Assembly: GCA_946479745.1 (NCBI GenBank)
Contig: CAMLGZ010000004.1
Coordinates: forward strand, 62,001 to 126,000
DNA length: 64,000 nt
Origin: an uncultured Pseudoxanthomonas sp.
GTDB taxonomy: Bacteria > Pseudomonadota > Gammaproteobacteria > Xanthomonadales > Xanthomonadaceae
Reading direction: 5' to 3'
The notes under the pieces were generated by a model that was given only the letters and a program-made list of their open reading frames with translations, ran no database searches and had not been told where the DNA came from. Below are positions 37,184 to 46,190 of this stretch, in pieces. Made by a program: the position numbers and the translations under genes. How positions within the stretch are numbered: the stretch's first letter is position 1; each line of letters starts with the position of its first letter.

Positions 37184-39982
37184 TCAACGGCAAGCGGCGC
37201 GGATCGCCACGGCTTCGCGGGTGATCACCCCGCCATCGGGACGGGCGGCGCGCAGCTCGTCTATCAGCGCGTCCAGATCATGTCTGGCGCGCTCGTGCTG
37301 GCCGTCGCGGCACCTGACTTCGGCGGCATAGGCACGCGCGCTCCATTGCAGTTTGGGAATCTCGCTGTCCTCGCCCGGATGAGTGGCCAGCGCCTCCAGC
37401 GTCTTGAGCGCGGCGATACTCTGGCCCATGCGACCCTGGTTCCGGGCCATCGACAACCGCGCGAACAGCGTGCGCGGATGTTCGGGCCCCAAGCCCACGC
37501 GAGTGAGCTTGACCGCCCGATCGAAGGAGACGGCGGCCTGATCCAGCTTGCCCTGGCCAGCGAGTATTTCGCCGATCATGCGGTCGGCTTCGCCGACCGA
37601 AGAGTCGCTGGCGCCGTACTGCGCGGCACGCAGCGCGCGTGATTCCAGCAGCGCCTTGAGCGCTTCGTTCTCGCGCCCGGCGCCATGCAGGATCATTCCG
37701 TAATTGAACAGTCCGCCATGCAGGTTCTGCGAGCCGGCCGCCCCTCGCCAGATGCGCACCGCTTCGGCCACATCGGCGATCGCCTGGTTCATGCGTCCCA
37801 GCTCGAAGGCGATCACGCCCCGCGTATTCAACGCCATTCCGGTTTCCCGATGGTTGGGCCCCAGCGCGTTCAAGGTCAGCCGGTACAGCGGTTCGATCTG
37901 TTGTTCGGCTTCGAGGTAGTGCTCCTGATCGACCTGGATAGCGACCAGCAAGCGCCGGATGGTCAATGTGACCGGATGTTGCGGGCCGTGCACTTCCTCT
38001 GCGATGGACAGGGCCTGGCGGAAGGTGACGCGGGCGAGGTCGGTATCGCCTCTTGCGCGGAACAGGCGTCCGCGGCTGACTTCGATTTCGACGGCCAGCG
38101 CGTTGCGTGCACCGACATGTTTGCGCAAGTGTTTCAACGCCGCGTCGTAACCGGTCAGCGCATCGTCGGTGCGCCCCAGGTCGTTATCGATCAAGGCAAG
38201 GTCGTACAGGTTCTCGGCGACACCGGTCTCGTCTTTCAGTTCGCGGCGCAGCGCCAGGGACCGCTCGTACAGATGCTGGGCCGTCTGGCGTTCGCCCATC
38301 AGGCGCCGGCAGCGGCCGTACTGGGAAAGGAAGTCGGCCTGCTGCGCCGGTTGCGCGCGGAGGCCCGGAACCTGGGATTCGAACGGCGCCATGACCTGCA
38401 GGCATTCCTCGGTGCGGTCGAGCAGACGCAAGGTGCGGCCATGCTGGGTCACCGCTTCCAGACGCAACCCTGCCGACGCCGAATCCGTCCGCTTCAGCAA
38501 AGCGTCCTGGCGCTCTATCAACGTCAAAGCCTCCTGGTAGTCGCCCAGGCCGATGCGCAGGCGTGCGATGACGCCCAACAACTCCGCGCGCGCCAGAGGC
38601 TGATCGGCCAGCTCGCGTTCGCCACGGCGTTCGCCGGCCACCAGCAACTTGCGCGCGTCGAAGATGTTGCCCTGCTGGGCTACGCCGGCGTTGTCGAACA
38701 GCCCGATCACGAAATCCTGCATGGCCTGCGCGCGCGCGGTCTCGCGCATGGCCTGCCGGCTTTGCCAGATGCTGGCCGCCAACGCCAGCAGGAGCACAGA
38801 GGCGATCAAGGCACCGACGGCCAGGCCCCAGCGATGGCGCGAAACATATTTGTTCACGCGGTAGGTCAGGCTTTGCGGCCGGGCCAATACGGGCCTGCCC
38901 TGCAGATGCCTTTGCAGATCCTGCGAAAGGGCTTCGACCGAGGCGTAGCGGTGCTCGGGCAATTTCGCCAGGGCCTTGAGCGCGATGTTGTCCAGGTCGC
39001 CGCTGAGACGCCGCGCCTGGCGCCTGGCATTGGCTTGAACAGGCCCGCCGTCGGTGGGGCGTTGCGTGGCCAGCGACGGTTTCAGCGGTTCCACCGCGAG
39101 AATGGCCTGCTCCCATTCGGCATCGGTCTGCCGGCGCAGGCGATAGGGCTTGGTGTTGGCCAGCAGCTCGTACAACACCACGCCCAGCGAATACACGTCG
39201 GTCATGGTGGTGACCAGTTCGCCGCGCACTTGTTCCGGTGCCGCGTAGTGCAGGGTGAACGATCGCACTTCGGTGCGCGGATGCACGGGGACCGGTTCGT
39301 TGTCGTCCAGCAGCTTGGCGATGCCGAAATCGAGCAGCCGCACTTCGCCGGTAGGGGTGACCAGAATATTGGACGGCTTGAGGTCGCGATGGACGATGAG
39401 GTTGGCGTGCGCGTGGCTGACCGCTTCGCAGACCTGCAGGAACAGTTTCAGCCGCGTGTCCACCGACAGGCCATGCGCCTGGCAGTAGTCGGTGATGGGG
39501 ATGCCCTGCACGTATTCCAGGGCCAGGTAGGGTTGCCCCTCGCTGCCGATGCCGGCATCCAGCAAGCGCGCGATGTTGGGATGGGCCAGGCGTGCCAGGA
39601 TTTCGCGTTCGCGGCTGAAGCGCAGCCGCAGATTGGGGTCGGCCAGACCCGGGCGCAACAACTTCAGGGCGACTTTGCGTTCGTACAATCCGTCGGCGCG
39701 CGAAGCCAGCCAGACCATGCCCATGCCGCCTTCGCCCAGCACCGACTCCATCCGGTAGGGACCGACCATGGTGCCGGTTTGCGGCTGACCCGGCTTGTCG
39801 AGCAGCGGCTGGGCCATGAAGTCGTCGCTGTCGTCTTCCAGCGCCAGCAGTTTTTCCAGATCTTCAGCCAGCCCGGGGTCCTGGTCCTTCAGGATCTGCA
39901 GCTGCTTGGCGCGCGCCTCCGCGCCAAGCTCGAGCAACACGTCGAGCAGCGGAGACAGACGTTGCCAGCGCTCGGCATCCAT
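37184..39982 (-). CDS. Transmembrane Ser/Thr protein kinase with C-terminal TPR-like region
   Basis: 932 residues. N-terminal linker (1-72), kinase domain (about 75-365) with G-loop GEGGMGMV, Lys107, HRD (198-200) in HRDLKPSN, DFG (218-220) and APE (248-250), all catalytic residues intact. One transmembrane helix (about 386-404) separates it from a ~520-residue helical region with tetratricopeptide-like repeats, predicted periplasmic. The start is 24 bases after the stop of an ECF sigma factor gene, so they form an operon. In characterised ECF/kinase pairs the kinase phosphorylates the sigma factor to activate it; that role is inferred here. Confidence 0.92.
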   Translation of the reverse strand: MDAERWQRLSPLLDVLLELGAEARAKQLQILKDQDPGLAEDLEKLLALEDDSDDFMAQPLLDKPGQPQTGTMVGPYRMESVLGEGGMGMVWLASRADGLYERKVALKLLRPGLADPNLRLRFSREREILARLAHPNIARLLDAGIGSEGQPYLALEYVQGIPITDYCQAHGLSVDTRLKLFLQVCEAVSHAHANLIVHRDLKPSNILVTPTGEVRLLDFGIAKLLDDNEPVPVHPRTEVRSFTLHYAAPEQVRGELVTTMTDVYSLGVVLYELLANTKPYRLRRQTDAEWEQAILAVEPLKPSLATQRPTDGGPVQANARRQARRLSGDLDNIALKALAKLPEHRYASVEALSQDLQRHLQGRPVLARPQSLTYRVNKYVSRHRWGLAVGALIASVLLLALAASIWQSRQAMRETARAQAMQDFVIGLFDNAGVAQQGNIFDARKLLVAGERRGERELADQPLARAELLGVIARLRIGLGDYQEALTLIERQDALLKRTDSASAGLRLEAVTQHGRTLRLLDRTEECLQVMAPFESQVPGLRAQPAQQADFLSQYGRCRRLMGERQTAQHLYERSLALRRELKDETGVAENLYDLALIDNDLGRTDDALTGYDAALKHLRKHVGARNALAVEIEVSRGRLFRARGDTDLARVTFRQALSIAEEVHGPQHPVTLTIRRLLVAIQVDQEHYLEAEQQIEPLYRLTLNALGPNHRETGMALNTRGVIAFELGRMNQAIADVAEAVRIWRGAAGSQNLHGGLFNYGMILHGAGRENEALKALLESRALRAAQYGASDSSVGEADRMIGEILAGQGKLDQAAVSFDRAVKLTRVGLGPEHPRTLFARLSMARNQGRMGQSIAALKTLEALATHPGEDSEIPKLQWSARAYAAEVRCRDGQHERARHDLDALIDELRAARPDGGVITREAVAIRAACR

Positions 39983-40006
39983 GGGCGCGCCTCACCGAAG
40001 CCGGGG

Positions 40007-40573
40007 TCAGTCGTCCTGCATCGCCGCCAACAGGAACAGCCGCGCCTTCTGCCAGTCGCGGCGGATGCTGCGCTCGGAGCGCTGCTGCAACTCGGCGATT
40101 TCCAGTTCGGAGAGGCCAGCGAAGTAGCGCATTTCCACCACTTGGGCCAAACGCTCGTCGGCTGCGGAAAGCTTGTCCAGCGCATCGTTGAGCGCCAGCA
40201 TGTCTTCATCCAGGCGCAGCGGGCCTTCGACGTCTTCGGGAATCTCGGCCACGCGCTTGAGGTCGCCGCCGCGTTTGCGCGCCAGCCGGTTGCGCGCGTA
40301 ATCCACCACCACGCTGCGCATCGATGAAGCGGCATAGGCGAAGAAGTGCGCGCGGTCGTCGAACTTGGCGTTGCTACTGCTGCCGATCAGCTTGAGGTAG
40401 GACTCGTGCACCAGCGCGGTCGCATCCAGCGTGTAGCCATGCTGGCCGGACAGCTGGCGCCGCGCCATGGTGTGGAGCTCCTGATAGAGCGTGGACAGCA
40501 CATGGTCCAGCGCGGCGCGGTCGCCACTGCGCGCCGAATCCAGCCATACGGTGATATCTGCTGCGTCGGCCAT
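40007..40573 (-). CDS. ECF-type RNA polymerase sigma factor paired with a Ser/Thr kinase
   Basis: 188 residues with sigma region 2 (LYQELHTMARRQL to SMRSVVVDYARN) and region 4 (LAQVVEMRYFAGLSELEIAE plus SERSIRRDWQKARLFL). It belongs to the TIGR02999-like group. In region 2 the usual acidic pair (D-x-E-D before L-V-Q-E) is replaced by D50-A-T52-A-L-V-H-E, leaving Thr48 and Thr52 as possible phosphorylation sites. No anti-sigma gene is adjacent; the kinase follows in the same operon. Start 40573 has a GGGGA seven bases ahead; 40579 is possible. Confidence 0.92.
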   Translation of the reverse strand: MADAADITVWLDSARSGDRAALDHVLSTLYQELHTMARRQLSGQHGYTLDATALVHESYLKLIGSSSNAKFDDRAHFFAYAASSMRSVVVDYARNRLARKRGGDLKRVAEIPEDVEGPLRLDEDMLALNDALDKLSAADERLAQVVEMRYFAGLSELEIAELQQRSERSIRRDWQKARLFLLAAMQDD

Positions 40574-40641
40574 CGTCATTCCCCAAGAATGCAGGGACGG
40601 AATATAGCCCCAAACGCCGTGCCCGGCGTGACCAAGGGCGA

Positions 40642-41454
40642 TCAGCGCTGGCAGTGGCCGCACCAGACGCTGGCGCGCTGGCCGATGTTGGCGAATTTCA
40701 ACGGGCGCCCGCAGTTGGGGCAAGGCTGCCCGCCGCGCCCATAGGCCGAGAGCTCCTGTTCGAAATAGCCCGGTGCGCCGTCGGGACTGATGAAGTCGCG
40801 CAAAGTGGTGCCGCCGCGGGTGATGGCGTAGGCAAGGACGTCCTTCACCGCCGTGGCAAGGGCCGCGTAGCGCTCGCGCGATACCTTGCCGGCGGCGCGC
40901 AGCGGCGAGATGCCCGCGCGGAACAGACTTTCGGCGGCGTAGATATTGCCCACGCCCACCACCACGCCCTGGTCCATCAGGAAGGTCTTCACCGAGGCCT
41001 TGCGGTTGCGGCTGCGCGCGAACAGATAGTCGCCGTCGAATTCGTCGGCCAGCGGTTCGGGCCCCAGATCGCGCAGCAGTTCGTGGGTCTGCCCGGCCGG
41101 CTGCCACAGCAGGCTGCCGAAGCGGCGCGGATCGTTGAAGCGCATCACCCGGCCGGAACTGAGCTGCAGGTCGACATGGTCGTGCGCGCCGACCGGCGTG
41201 CTGGCCGGCAGCACCCGCAAACTGCCGGTCATGCCCAGATGCAGCAGGGCGCTGCCGGCGTCGGTATCCAGCAATAGGTATTTGGCGCGACGACGCACCG
41301 CGTCGATGCGCTGGCCGGGCAGAACGCTTTCGATCTCCTTGGGGATCGGCCAGCGCAGATCGGGCCGGCGCAACACCACCCCGCGGATGCGCTTGCCTTC
41401 CAGATGCGGGGCGAGGCCGCGGCGGGTGGTTTCTACTTCGGGGAGTTCGGGCAT
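40642..41454 (-). CDS. mutM: Bifunctional DNA-formamidopyrimidine glycosylase / AP lyase
   Basis: 270 residues. N-terminal [13 protein letters not shown] with the catalytic Pro and Glu after Met removal, Lys in RRPDLRWP and HLGMTGS, the helix-two-turn-helix [16 protein letters not shown], and a C-terminal zinc finger C-x2-C-x16-C-x2-C (PCPNCGRPL to WCGHCQR). It removes 8-oxoguanine and formamidopyrimidines. Upstream of the ECF gene on the same strand, 68 bases apart. Confidence 0.97.
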   Translation of the reverse strand: MPELPEVETTRRGLAPHLEGKRIRGVVLRRPDLRWPIPKEIESVLPGQRIDAVRRRAKYLLLDTDAGSALLHLGMTGSLRVLPASTPVGAHDHVDLQLSSGRVMRFNDPRRFGSLLWQPAGQTHELLRDLGPEPLADEFDGDYLFARSRNRKASVKTFLMDQGVVVGVGNIYAAESLFRAGISPLRAAGKVSRERYAALATAVKDVLAYAITRGGTTLRDFISPDGAPGYFEQELSAYGRGGQPCPNCGRPLKFANIGQRASVWCGHCQR

Positions 41455-41520
41455 GGGGTGTGGGACTCGGTTTGTCGTGTGCGACAAGGCCTTCGTCGTG
41501 TCCTGTCAGACCTTCGTATC

Positions 41521-41633
41521 GTCATCCCAGCGAACGCTGGGATCCATTTTGATTTTGACTTTGTCGTGTGATTCAAACTATGGCGGCGCGCAGAGCAAGA
41601 TCAAGATGGATCCCAGCGTTCGCTGGGATGACG
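41521..41633. repeat. Long inverted repeat, family C (GTCATCCCAGCGAACGCTGG)
   Basis: Arms of about 32 bases, GTCATCCCAGCGAACGCTGG then GATCCATTTTGAT, and their complement ending CAGCGTTCGCTGGGATGAC, around a ~50-base spacer. Each arm is itself palindromic. Between mutM and the ABC ATPase gene. Copy at 49831-49928; half copy at 11016. Confidence 0.92.
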
Positions 41634-41650
41634 ACCAGGTTTTTTCGTCG

Positions 41651-42481
41651 TTACGCACTTGAAGCGAAATAACGCTCGCCTTCCTGCCGCACCTGCAATT
41701 CACCTCCGAACACCGCCGACAAATTATTGGCAGTCAGCGTACTAGCCCGATCCCCGTCCGCATAAACCCCGCCATCACGCAGCAGGATCACCCGGTCGAT
41801 CTCCGCGATGATCTCCTCGATATGGTGCGTCACCAGCACCAGGGTGATGCCTTGCCCGGCCAGCTCCTTCAGCAGTTGCAGGAAATCGCGCTGCGCCACC
41901 AGGTCCAGTCCCGCGGTGGGCTCGTCCAGCAACAGCGCCTGTGGCTGGTGCACCAGCGCGCGCGCGATCAAAACGCGGCGCATTTCACCGGTGGAGATCT
42001 CCGCCACCTGCCGTGCGATCAACGCGCCGGCGCCTACCCGCTGCAAGGCCTCGCGGGTGCGTTCGCGCATGGGCGCGCTGACTTCCGCATCGGTAGGCAA
42101 CACGAAACTGGCGAAGAAACCGGTGAGCACGGCCGTTTCCACATCCAGGTGCGGCATGTCCAGCAAGTCGCGGGTGAGATCGCCGGTGACCACGCCCAAA
42201 CGCGTGCGCAACTCGTTCACATTCCAGCGCTCCTGCCCCATCACCTTCACCGGCGATTGGCCTTCGCGCGCCAGCGGGTACAGCTCGCGGTTGATCAGCT
42301 TGATGAAACTGGATTTGCCGCTGCCGTTGGGGCCCAGCACAGCGGTGTGCTGGCCAGCCACGATCCGCAGCGACAGCGCCTGCAGGACGGCCGCATCGCC
42401 GCGCACCACGGTGGCGCGGTCCAGTTCGATCAGAGGGGCGGCAAACGTGTTCCGGGCGGGCCCGGAGGAAAGAGAGGGCAT
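41651..42481 (-). CDS. ABC transporter ATP-binding protein
   Basis: 276 residues. Walker A GPNGSGKSS (50-58), Walker B ALLLDEPTAGLD and switch His in VTHHIEEI. The signature motif is the unusual ISTGEMRRVLIARAL instead of LSGGQ. The closest description I can give is the ModF/YnjD-like group of stand-alone ATPases. No permease gene is adjacent, so the substrate is unknown. Divergent from the desaturase gene. Confidence 0.85.
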   Translation of the reverse strand: MPSLSSGPARNTFAAPLIELDRATVVRGDAAVLQALSLRIVAGQHTAVLGPNGSGKSSFIKLINRELYPLAREGQSPVKVMGQERWNVNELRTRLGVVTGDLTRDLLDMPHLDVETAVLTGFFASFVLPTDAEVSAPMRERTREALQRVGAGALIARQVAEISTGEMRRVLIARALVHQPQALLLDEPTAGLDLVAQRDFLQLLKELAGQGITLVLVTHHIEEIIAEIDRVILLRDGGVYADGDRASTLTANNLSAVFGGELQVRQEGERYFASSA

Positions 42482-42631
42482 GGGGACTGTGACGAAAATT
42501 CGAAAAGCGAGAAAGGGCAGTGCGGCGAATGAACACCATACGCCGCCGATGGGTGAAGTTTGCCGCATCTGCCCCCATCATTGTCCTTGTCGCCGCCGGA
42601 CCCGCCGGCGGGCCGCCTGCCGGAGCCCGTA

Positions 42632-43834
42632 ATGCCCGATTTCCTGTTCGACTTCCTGTCCGGAGGCCTGGTGGGGCTGGGCTGGCTGGGCATGCTCGCC
42701 GTGCTGCTGGTCTTCACCCAGCTGACCATCTTCTCGGTCACCTTGTACCTGCACCGCAGCCAGGCCCATCGCGGCGTGGATTTCCATCCGCTGGTCAGCC
42801 ACTTCTTCCGTTTCTGGACCTGGCTGACCACCTCCATGATCACCAGGGAATGGGTGGCCATCCACCGCAAGCACCACGCCAAGGTGGAGACCGAGGAAGA
42901 TCCGCATAGTCCGCAGTTCAAGGGCATCGGCAACGTGTTCTGGCGCGGAGTGGAGCTGTACCGCGAAGCGCGCTGGCAGCGCGCGGACATAGAGCAATAC
43001 GGCAAGGGCGCACCGGACGACTGGATCGAACGTCGTCTCTACACCGCGCACCCCATTGCCGGTCCGGTCGCATTGCTGTTCGTGAATTCGATCCTGTTTG
43101 GCGTGCCGGGCGTCGCGCTATGGGCCCTGCAGATGGCATGGATTCCGTTCTGGGCCGCCGGCGTGGTCAACGGTCTCGGCCATTGGTGGGGTTACCGCAA
43201 TTTCGAATCGGCCGACACTTCCACCAACCTGACTCCTTGGGGCGTGTGGATCGGCGGCGAAGAGCTGCACAACAATCATCACGCTTTTCCAAGTTCTGCG
43301 CGCTTCTCGATGCGGCGCTGGGAAGTGGATATCGGCTGGGCCGCGATCAAGGCGATGGAGGCGGTGGGTCTGGCCAAGGTGCTGCGCGTGGCGCCCACCC
43401 TGGATATCCGCCCCAATATTTCCGTGCCCGACGGCGATACGTTGAAAGCGCTGCTGTCGCACCGCTTTTTGGCCATGACCGAGTATCAGCGCAACGTGCT
43501 GAAACCGGCGTTGAAGGAAGAAGCGCGTCTTGCCGGCGAGAAACTGCGCCGGCTGCTGCCGCGCCGGCTGCGCAAGGGACTGGCCGACGACGGCCGCTGG
43601 CTGCAACCCGATGCGCGCGAACAACTGCAGCGCTGGGTCTCGCAACGCCCCCGCATCCAGGCGCTGGTCGAACACCGCGCGCGTCTGGCCGCCCTGCTGG
43701 AAGCGCGCACCCACGATGCGTCCGAGCGATTGAAGCAGCTGCAGGCCTGGTGCCATGAAGCCGAAGCCAGCGGCATCCGTGCGCTGCAGGAATATTCGGC
43801 ACGTCTGAAAGGTTACGCGCTGGCAGCGCATTGA
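42632..43834 (+). CDS. Membrane fatty acid desaturase with C-terminal extension
   Basis: 400 residues. Di-iron desaturase with histidine boxes HRSQAH (41-46), HRKHH (78-82) and HNNHH (213-217) and additional HWWGYRNF, plus four hydrophobic segments. It probably introduces a cis double bond into acyl chains of membrane lipids (DesA/acyl-CoA Delta9 type). About 150 residues after the core are charged and helical, with no assigned role. GGAG lies six bases ahead of the ATG. Confidence 0.9.
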   Translation: MPDFLFDFLSGGLVGLGWLGMLAVLLVFTQLTIFSVTLYLHRSQAHRGVDFHPLVSHFFRFWTWLTTSMITREWVAIHRKHHAKVETEEDPHSPQFKGIGNVFWRGVELYREARWQRADIEQYGKGAPDDWIERRLYTAHPIAGPVALLFVNSILFGVPGVALWALQMAWIPFWAAGVVNGLGHWWGYRNFESADTSTNLTPWGVWIGGEELHNNHHAFPSSARFSMRRWEVDIGWAAIKAMEAVGLAKVLRVAPTLDIRPNISVPDGDTLKALLSHRFLAMTEYQRNVLKPALKEEARLAGEKLRRLLPRRLRKGLADDGRWLQPDAREQLQRWVSQRPRIQALVEHRARLAALLEARTHDASERLKQLQAWCHEAEASGIRALQEYSARLKGYALAAH

Positions 43835-43854
43835 TGTCCGGCGCCGGGCATTGC

Positions 43855-43931
43855 TGTAGGAGCGGGCCCTGCCCGCGACGCTCCTGGCGGGATCTTGTCG
43901 CGATGCGTCGCGGGCAGGGCCCGCTCCTACA
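43855..43931. repeat. Palindromic repeat, family A
   Basis: TGTAGGAGCGGGCCCTGC and its complement GCAGGGCCCGCTCCTACA around CGACGCTCC...GATGCGTCG. Nearly identical arms to 1543-1619. It extends into the start of the EF-hand gene. Confidence 0.9.
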
Positions 43932-44277
43932 AAGGCGAAAGGTAGCTCTCAAGCTCGCACCGCTTTTGCTTCTTGCACTATTCCCGGTTGCGGCTTTCGC
44001 CCAGGTCGACGCTACCAGCGATTACCTTGCGCGCATGGACGGCGACGGCGACGGTCGCGTCAGCCAGATCGAATACCTGGACTGGATGAGTTACGCCTTC
44101 GATGCGCGCGATCTCAACCACGATGGCGCACTCACCGCTGATGAACTTCCGGGCGGCAAAGGGCAGACGATCACACGCCAGCAGCATCGCGAGCGCCTGA
44201 CCGCCACCTTCAAGAAGCAGGATCTCAATCGCGACGGCAGCCTGAGCGCAAAAGAGCTGGCCGCGCCGCCGCAGTGA
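43903..44277 (+). CDS. Exported EF-hand calcium-binding protein
   Basis: 124 residues from the only suitable in-frame start, an ATG inside the family A repeat. The signal peptide (KLAPLLLLALFPVAAFAQ) is preceded by a basic segment, MRRGQGPLLQRRK, encoded by the repeat. Three canonical 12-residue EF loops are visible at 46-57 (D-G-D-G-D-G), 70-81 (D-L-N-H-D-G) and 107-118 (D-L-N-R-D-G), each with a Glu at position 12. Likely a periplasmic calcium-binding protein. No strong ribosome binding site is seen, so the start is uncertain. Confidence 0.7.
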   Translation: MRRGQGPLLQRRKVALKLAPLLLLALFPVAAFAQVDATSDYLARMDGDGDGRVSQIEYLDWMSYAFDARDLNHDGALTADELPGGKGQTITRQQHRERLTATFKKQDLNRDGSLSAKELAAPPQ

Positions 44278-44328
44278 TACGCGGCCGGAGCAGGAAAGCT
44301 GTTATCCAACTTGGGAGAAGGGCGTAGG

Positions 44329-44377
44329 GCGGGCATTGCCCGCCGGCCTTGCGCCAGGAGCGGCGGGCAATGCCCGC
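44329..44377. repeat. Inverted repeat with GCGGGCATTGCCCGCCG arms
   Basis: GCGGGCATTGCCCGCCG (44329-44345) and CGGCGGGCAATGCCCGC (44361-44377), each palindromic, with a 15-base spacer. The core matches 4138-4158. Between the convergent EF-hand and MHS transporter genes. Confidence 0.8.
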
Positions 44378-44427
44378 CCCCGTATCCAGTACGGGGCAGG
44401 CTCGACAAAAGTGCTTGGCGTTGCCGC

Positions 44428-44459
44428 AAAAAAAAGCGCCGACCCTTTTGGGTCGGCGC
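44428..44459 (-). terminator. Rho-independent terminator of the MHS transporter gene
   Basis: Perfect 10-bp stem GCGCCGACCC/GGGTCGGCGC (44436-44459) with a TTTT loop and eight Ts on the minus strand. It lies about 40 bases after the transporter stop. Confidence 0.93.
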
Positions 44460-44498
44460 CAGGCAAGTCCGGACGAGGTCCGGCAACGGGGGCGATGC

Positions 44499-46163
44499 TT
44501 ACTTGGTGATATCGACGTCTTTGGTTTCCGGCAGGAACAGCGTGCCGATCACCAGGGTCATCGCCGCGATCACGATCGGATACCACAGGCCCTGATAGAT
44601 GTTGCCGCTCGCCACCACCATGGCGAAAGCGATGGTCGGCAGGAAACCGCCGAACCACCCGTTGCCGATGTGGTACGGAAGCGACATGGACGTGTAGCGG
44701 ATCTTGGTGGGGAACAGTTCCACCAGCCACGCCGCGATCGGTCCATAGACCATGGTGACGTAGATGACCAGGATGGTCAGCAGCACCAGCACCATCGGTT
44801 TGTTGATGCGCGCCGGATCGGCCTTCTCCGGATAGCCGGCGGTAGTCAGGTCGGCCTTCAGCGCCTTGCCGAAATCCTCCGTCCTGGTCTTGAACGCCGC
44901 AGGATCCAGACCGGCGCCTTCGAATGCTTCCACCTTGGCCGTTCCGACGTTGATATGCGCAACGGTACCGGCGGCCGCATCCTGGTTGGAGTAGCTGATG
45001 CCCGCCTTGGCCAGAGCGGCCTTGGCGATATCGCAGCTGCTGGTGAACACTTTCTTGCCCACCGGGTCGAACTGGAAGCTGCAGGTCGCCGGATCGGCCA
45101 CCACCACCACCGGACTGGTCGCCACCGCTTCCTCCATCGCCGGATTGCCGTAGTGCGTGAGTCCCTTGAAGATCGGGAAGAACGTCAGCGCGGCGATCAG
45201 GCAGCCGCCGAGAATGATCGGCTTGCGCCCGATCTTGTCCGACCACCACCCAAAAAGGATGAAGAAGGGCGTGCCGATAATCAGGCTGCCGGCGATCAGC
45301 AGGTTGGCCGTGGTGGCGTCGATCTTCAGCGTCTGGGTCAGGAAGAACAGCGCGTAGAACTGGCCCGCATACCAGACCACGGCCTGGCCGGCGGTGGCGC
45401 CCAGCAGCGCCAGCAGCGCAATCTTGCCGTTCTTGGAGAAGAAGCTCTCGGTGATCGGTGCTTTGGAGGTCTTGCCCTGGTCCTTCATTTCCTGGAACAG
45501 CGGCGATTCGCTCAGTTGCAGACGGATCCACACCGACACGCCCAGCAGCACCACCGACACCAGGAACGGAATCCGCCAGCCCCAGGCTTCGAATGTTTCG
45601 GTGCCCAGGAAATAGCGGCAGCCCAGGATCACCAGCAGCGACAGGAACAGGCCCAAGGTCGCGGTGGTCTGGATGAAGCTGGTATAGAAGCCGCGCTTGC
45701 CGTGCGGGGCATGCTCGGCAACGTAGGTGGCAGCGCCACCGTATTCGCCGCCCAGCGCCAAGCCTTGCAACAGCCGCAAACCGATCAGGATCACCGGTGC
45801 GGCAACGCCGATGGTGGCGTAGTTGGGCAGTATGCCGACCAGGAACGTCGACAGGCCCATGATCACGATGGTGATCAGGAACGTGTACTTGCGCCCGATC
45901 ATGTCGCCGATGCGGCCGAACACCAGTGCGCCGAACGGACGCACCGCAAAACCTGCGGCGAAGGCGAGCAATGCGAAGATGAAGGCGCTGGCCGGATTCA
46001 ACGCCGAGAAGAACTGCTTGGCGATGATCGCGGCCAGCGATCCGTACAGATAGAAGTCGTACCACTCGAATACCGTGCCCAGGCTCGAGGCGAAGATGAC
46101 TTTCTTGTGGCCTGCGGTCAGCGGTTTGCCGTTGGGCAATGCTGCGTTTGCTGTCGTTGACAT
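44499..46163 (-). CDS. MFS transporter, metabolite:H+ symporter (MHS) family
   Basis: 554 residues, about 100 longer than usual. N-terminal SLGTVFEWYDFYLYGSLA and GRIGDMIGRK and RLLQGLALGGEYGGAATYVAEHA are typical of the MHS group (ShiA, ProP, KgtP, citrate carriers). Between helices 9 and 10 there is a ~120-residue insertion (about 335-455), predicted periplasmic, with Cys361 and Cys377. The likely cargo is a carboxylate, inferred from the neighbouring DcaP-like porin 27 bases upstream in the same direction and acs beyond it. Confidence 0.88.
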   Translation of the reverse strand: MSTTANAALPNGKPLTAGHKKVIFASSLGTVFEWYDFYLYGSLAAIIAKQFFSALNPASAFIFALLAFAAGFAVRPFGALVFGRIGDMIGRKYTFLITIVIMGLSTFLVGILPNYATIGVAAPVILIGLRLLQGLALGGEYGGAATYVAEHAPHGKRGFYTSFIQTTATLGLFLSLLVILGCRYFLGTETFEAWGWRIPFLVSVVLLGVSVWIRLQLSESPLFQEMKDQGKTSKAPITESFFSKNGKIALLALLGATAGQAVVWYAGQFYALFFLTQTLKIDATTANLLIAGSLIIGTPFFILFGWWSDKIGRKPIILGGCLIAALTFFPIFKGLTHYGNPAMEEAVATSPVVVVADPATCSFQFDPVGKKVFTSSCDIAKAALAKAGISYSNQDAAAGTVAHINVGTAKVEAFEGAGLDPAAFKTRTEDFGKALKADLTTAGYPEKADPARINKPMVLVLLTILVIYVTMVYGPIAAWLVELFPTKIRYTSMSLPYHIGNGWFGGFLPTIAFAMVVASGNIYQGLWYPIVIAAMTLVIGTLFLPETKDVDITK

Positions 46164-46190
46164 GTCAGGGTTCCTGTTGGGGTGCGGCCG

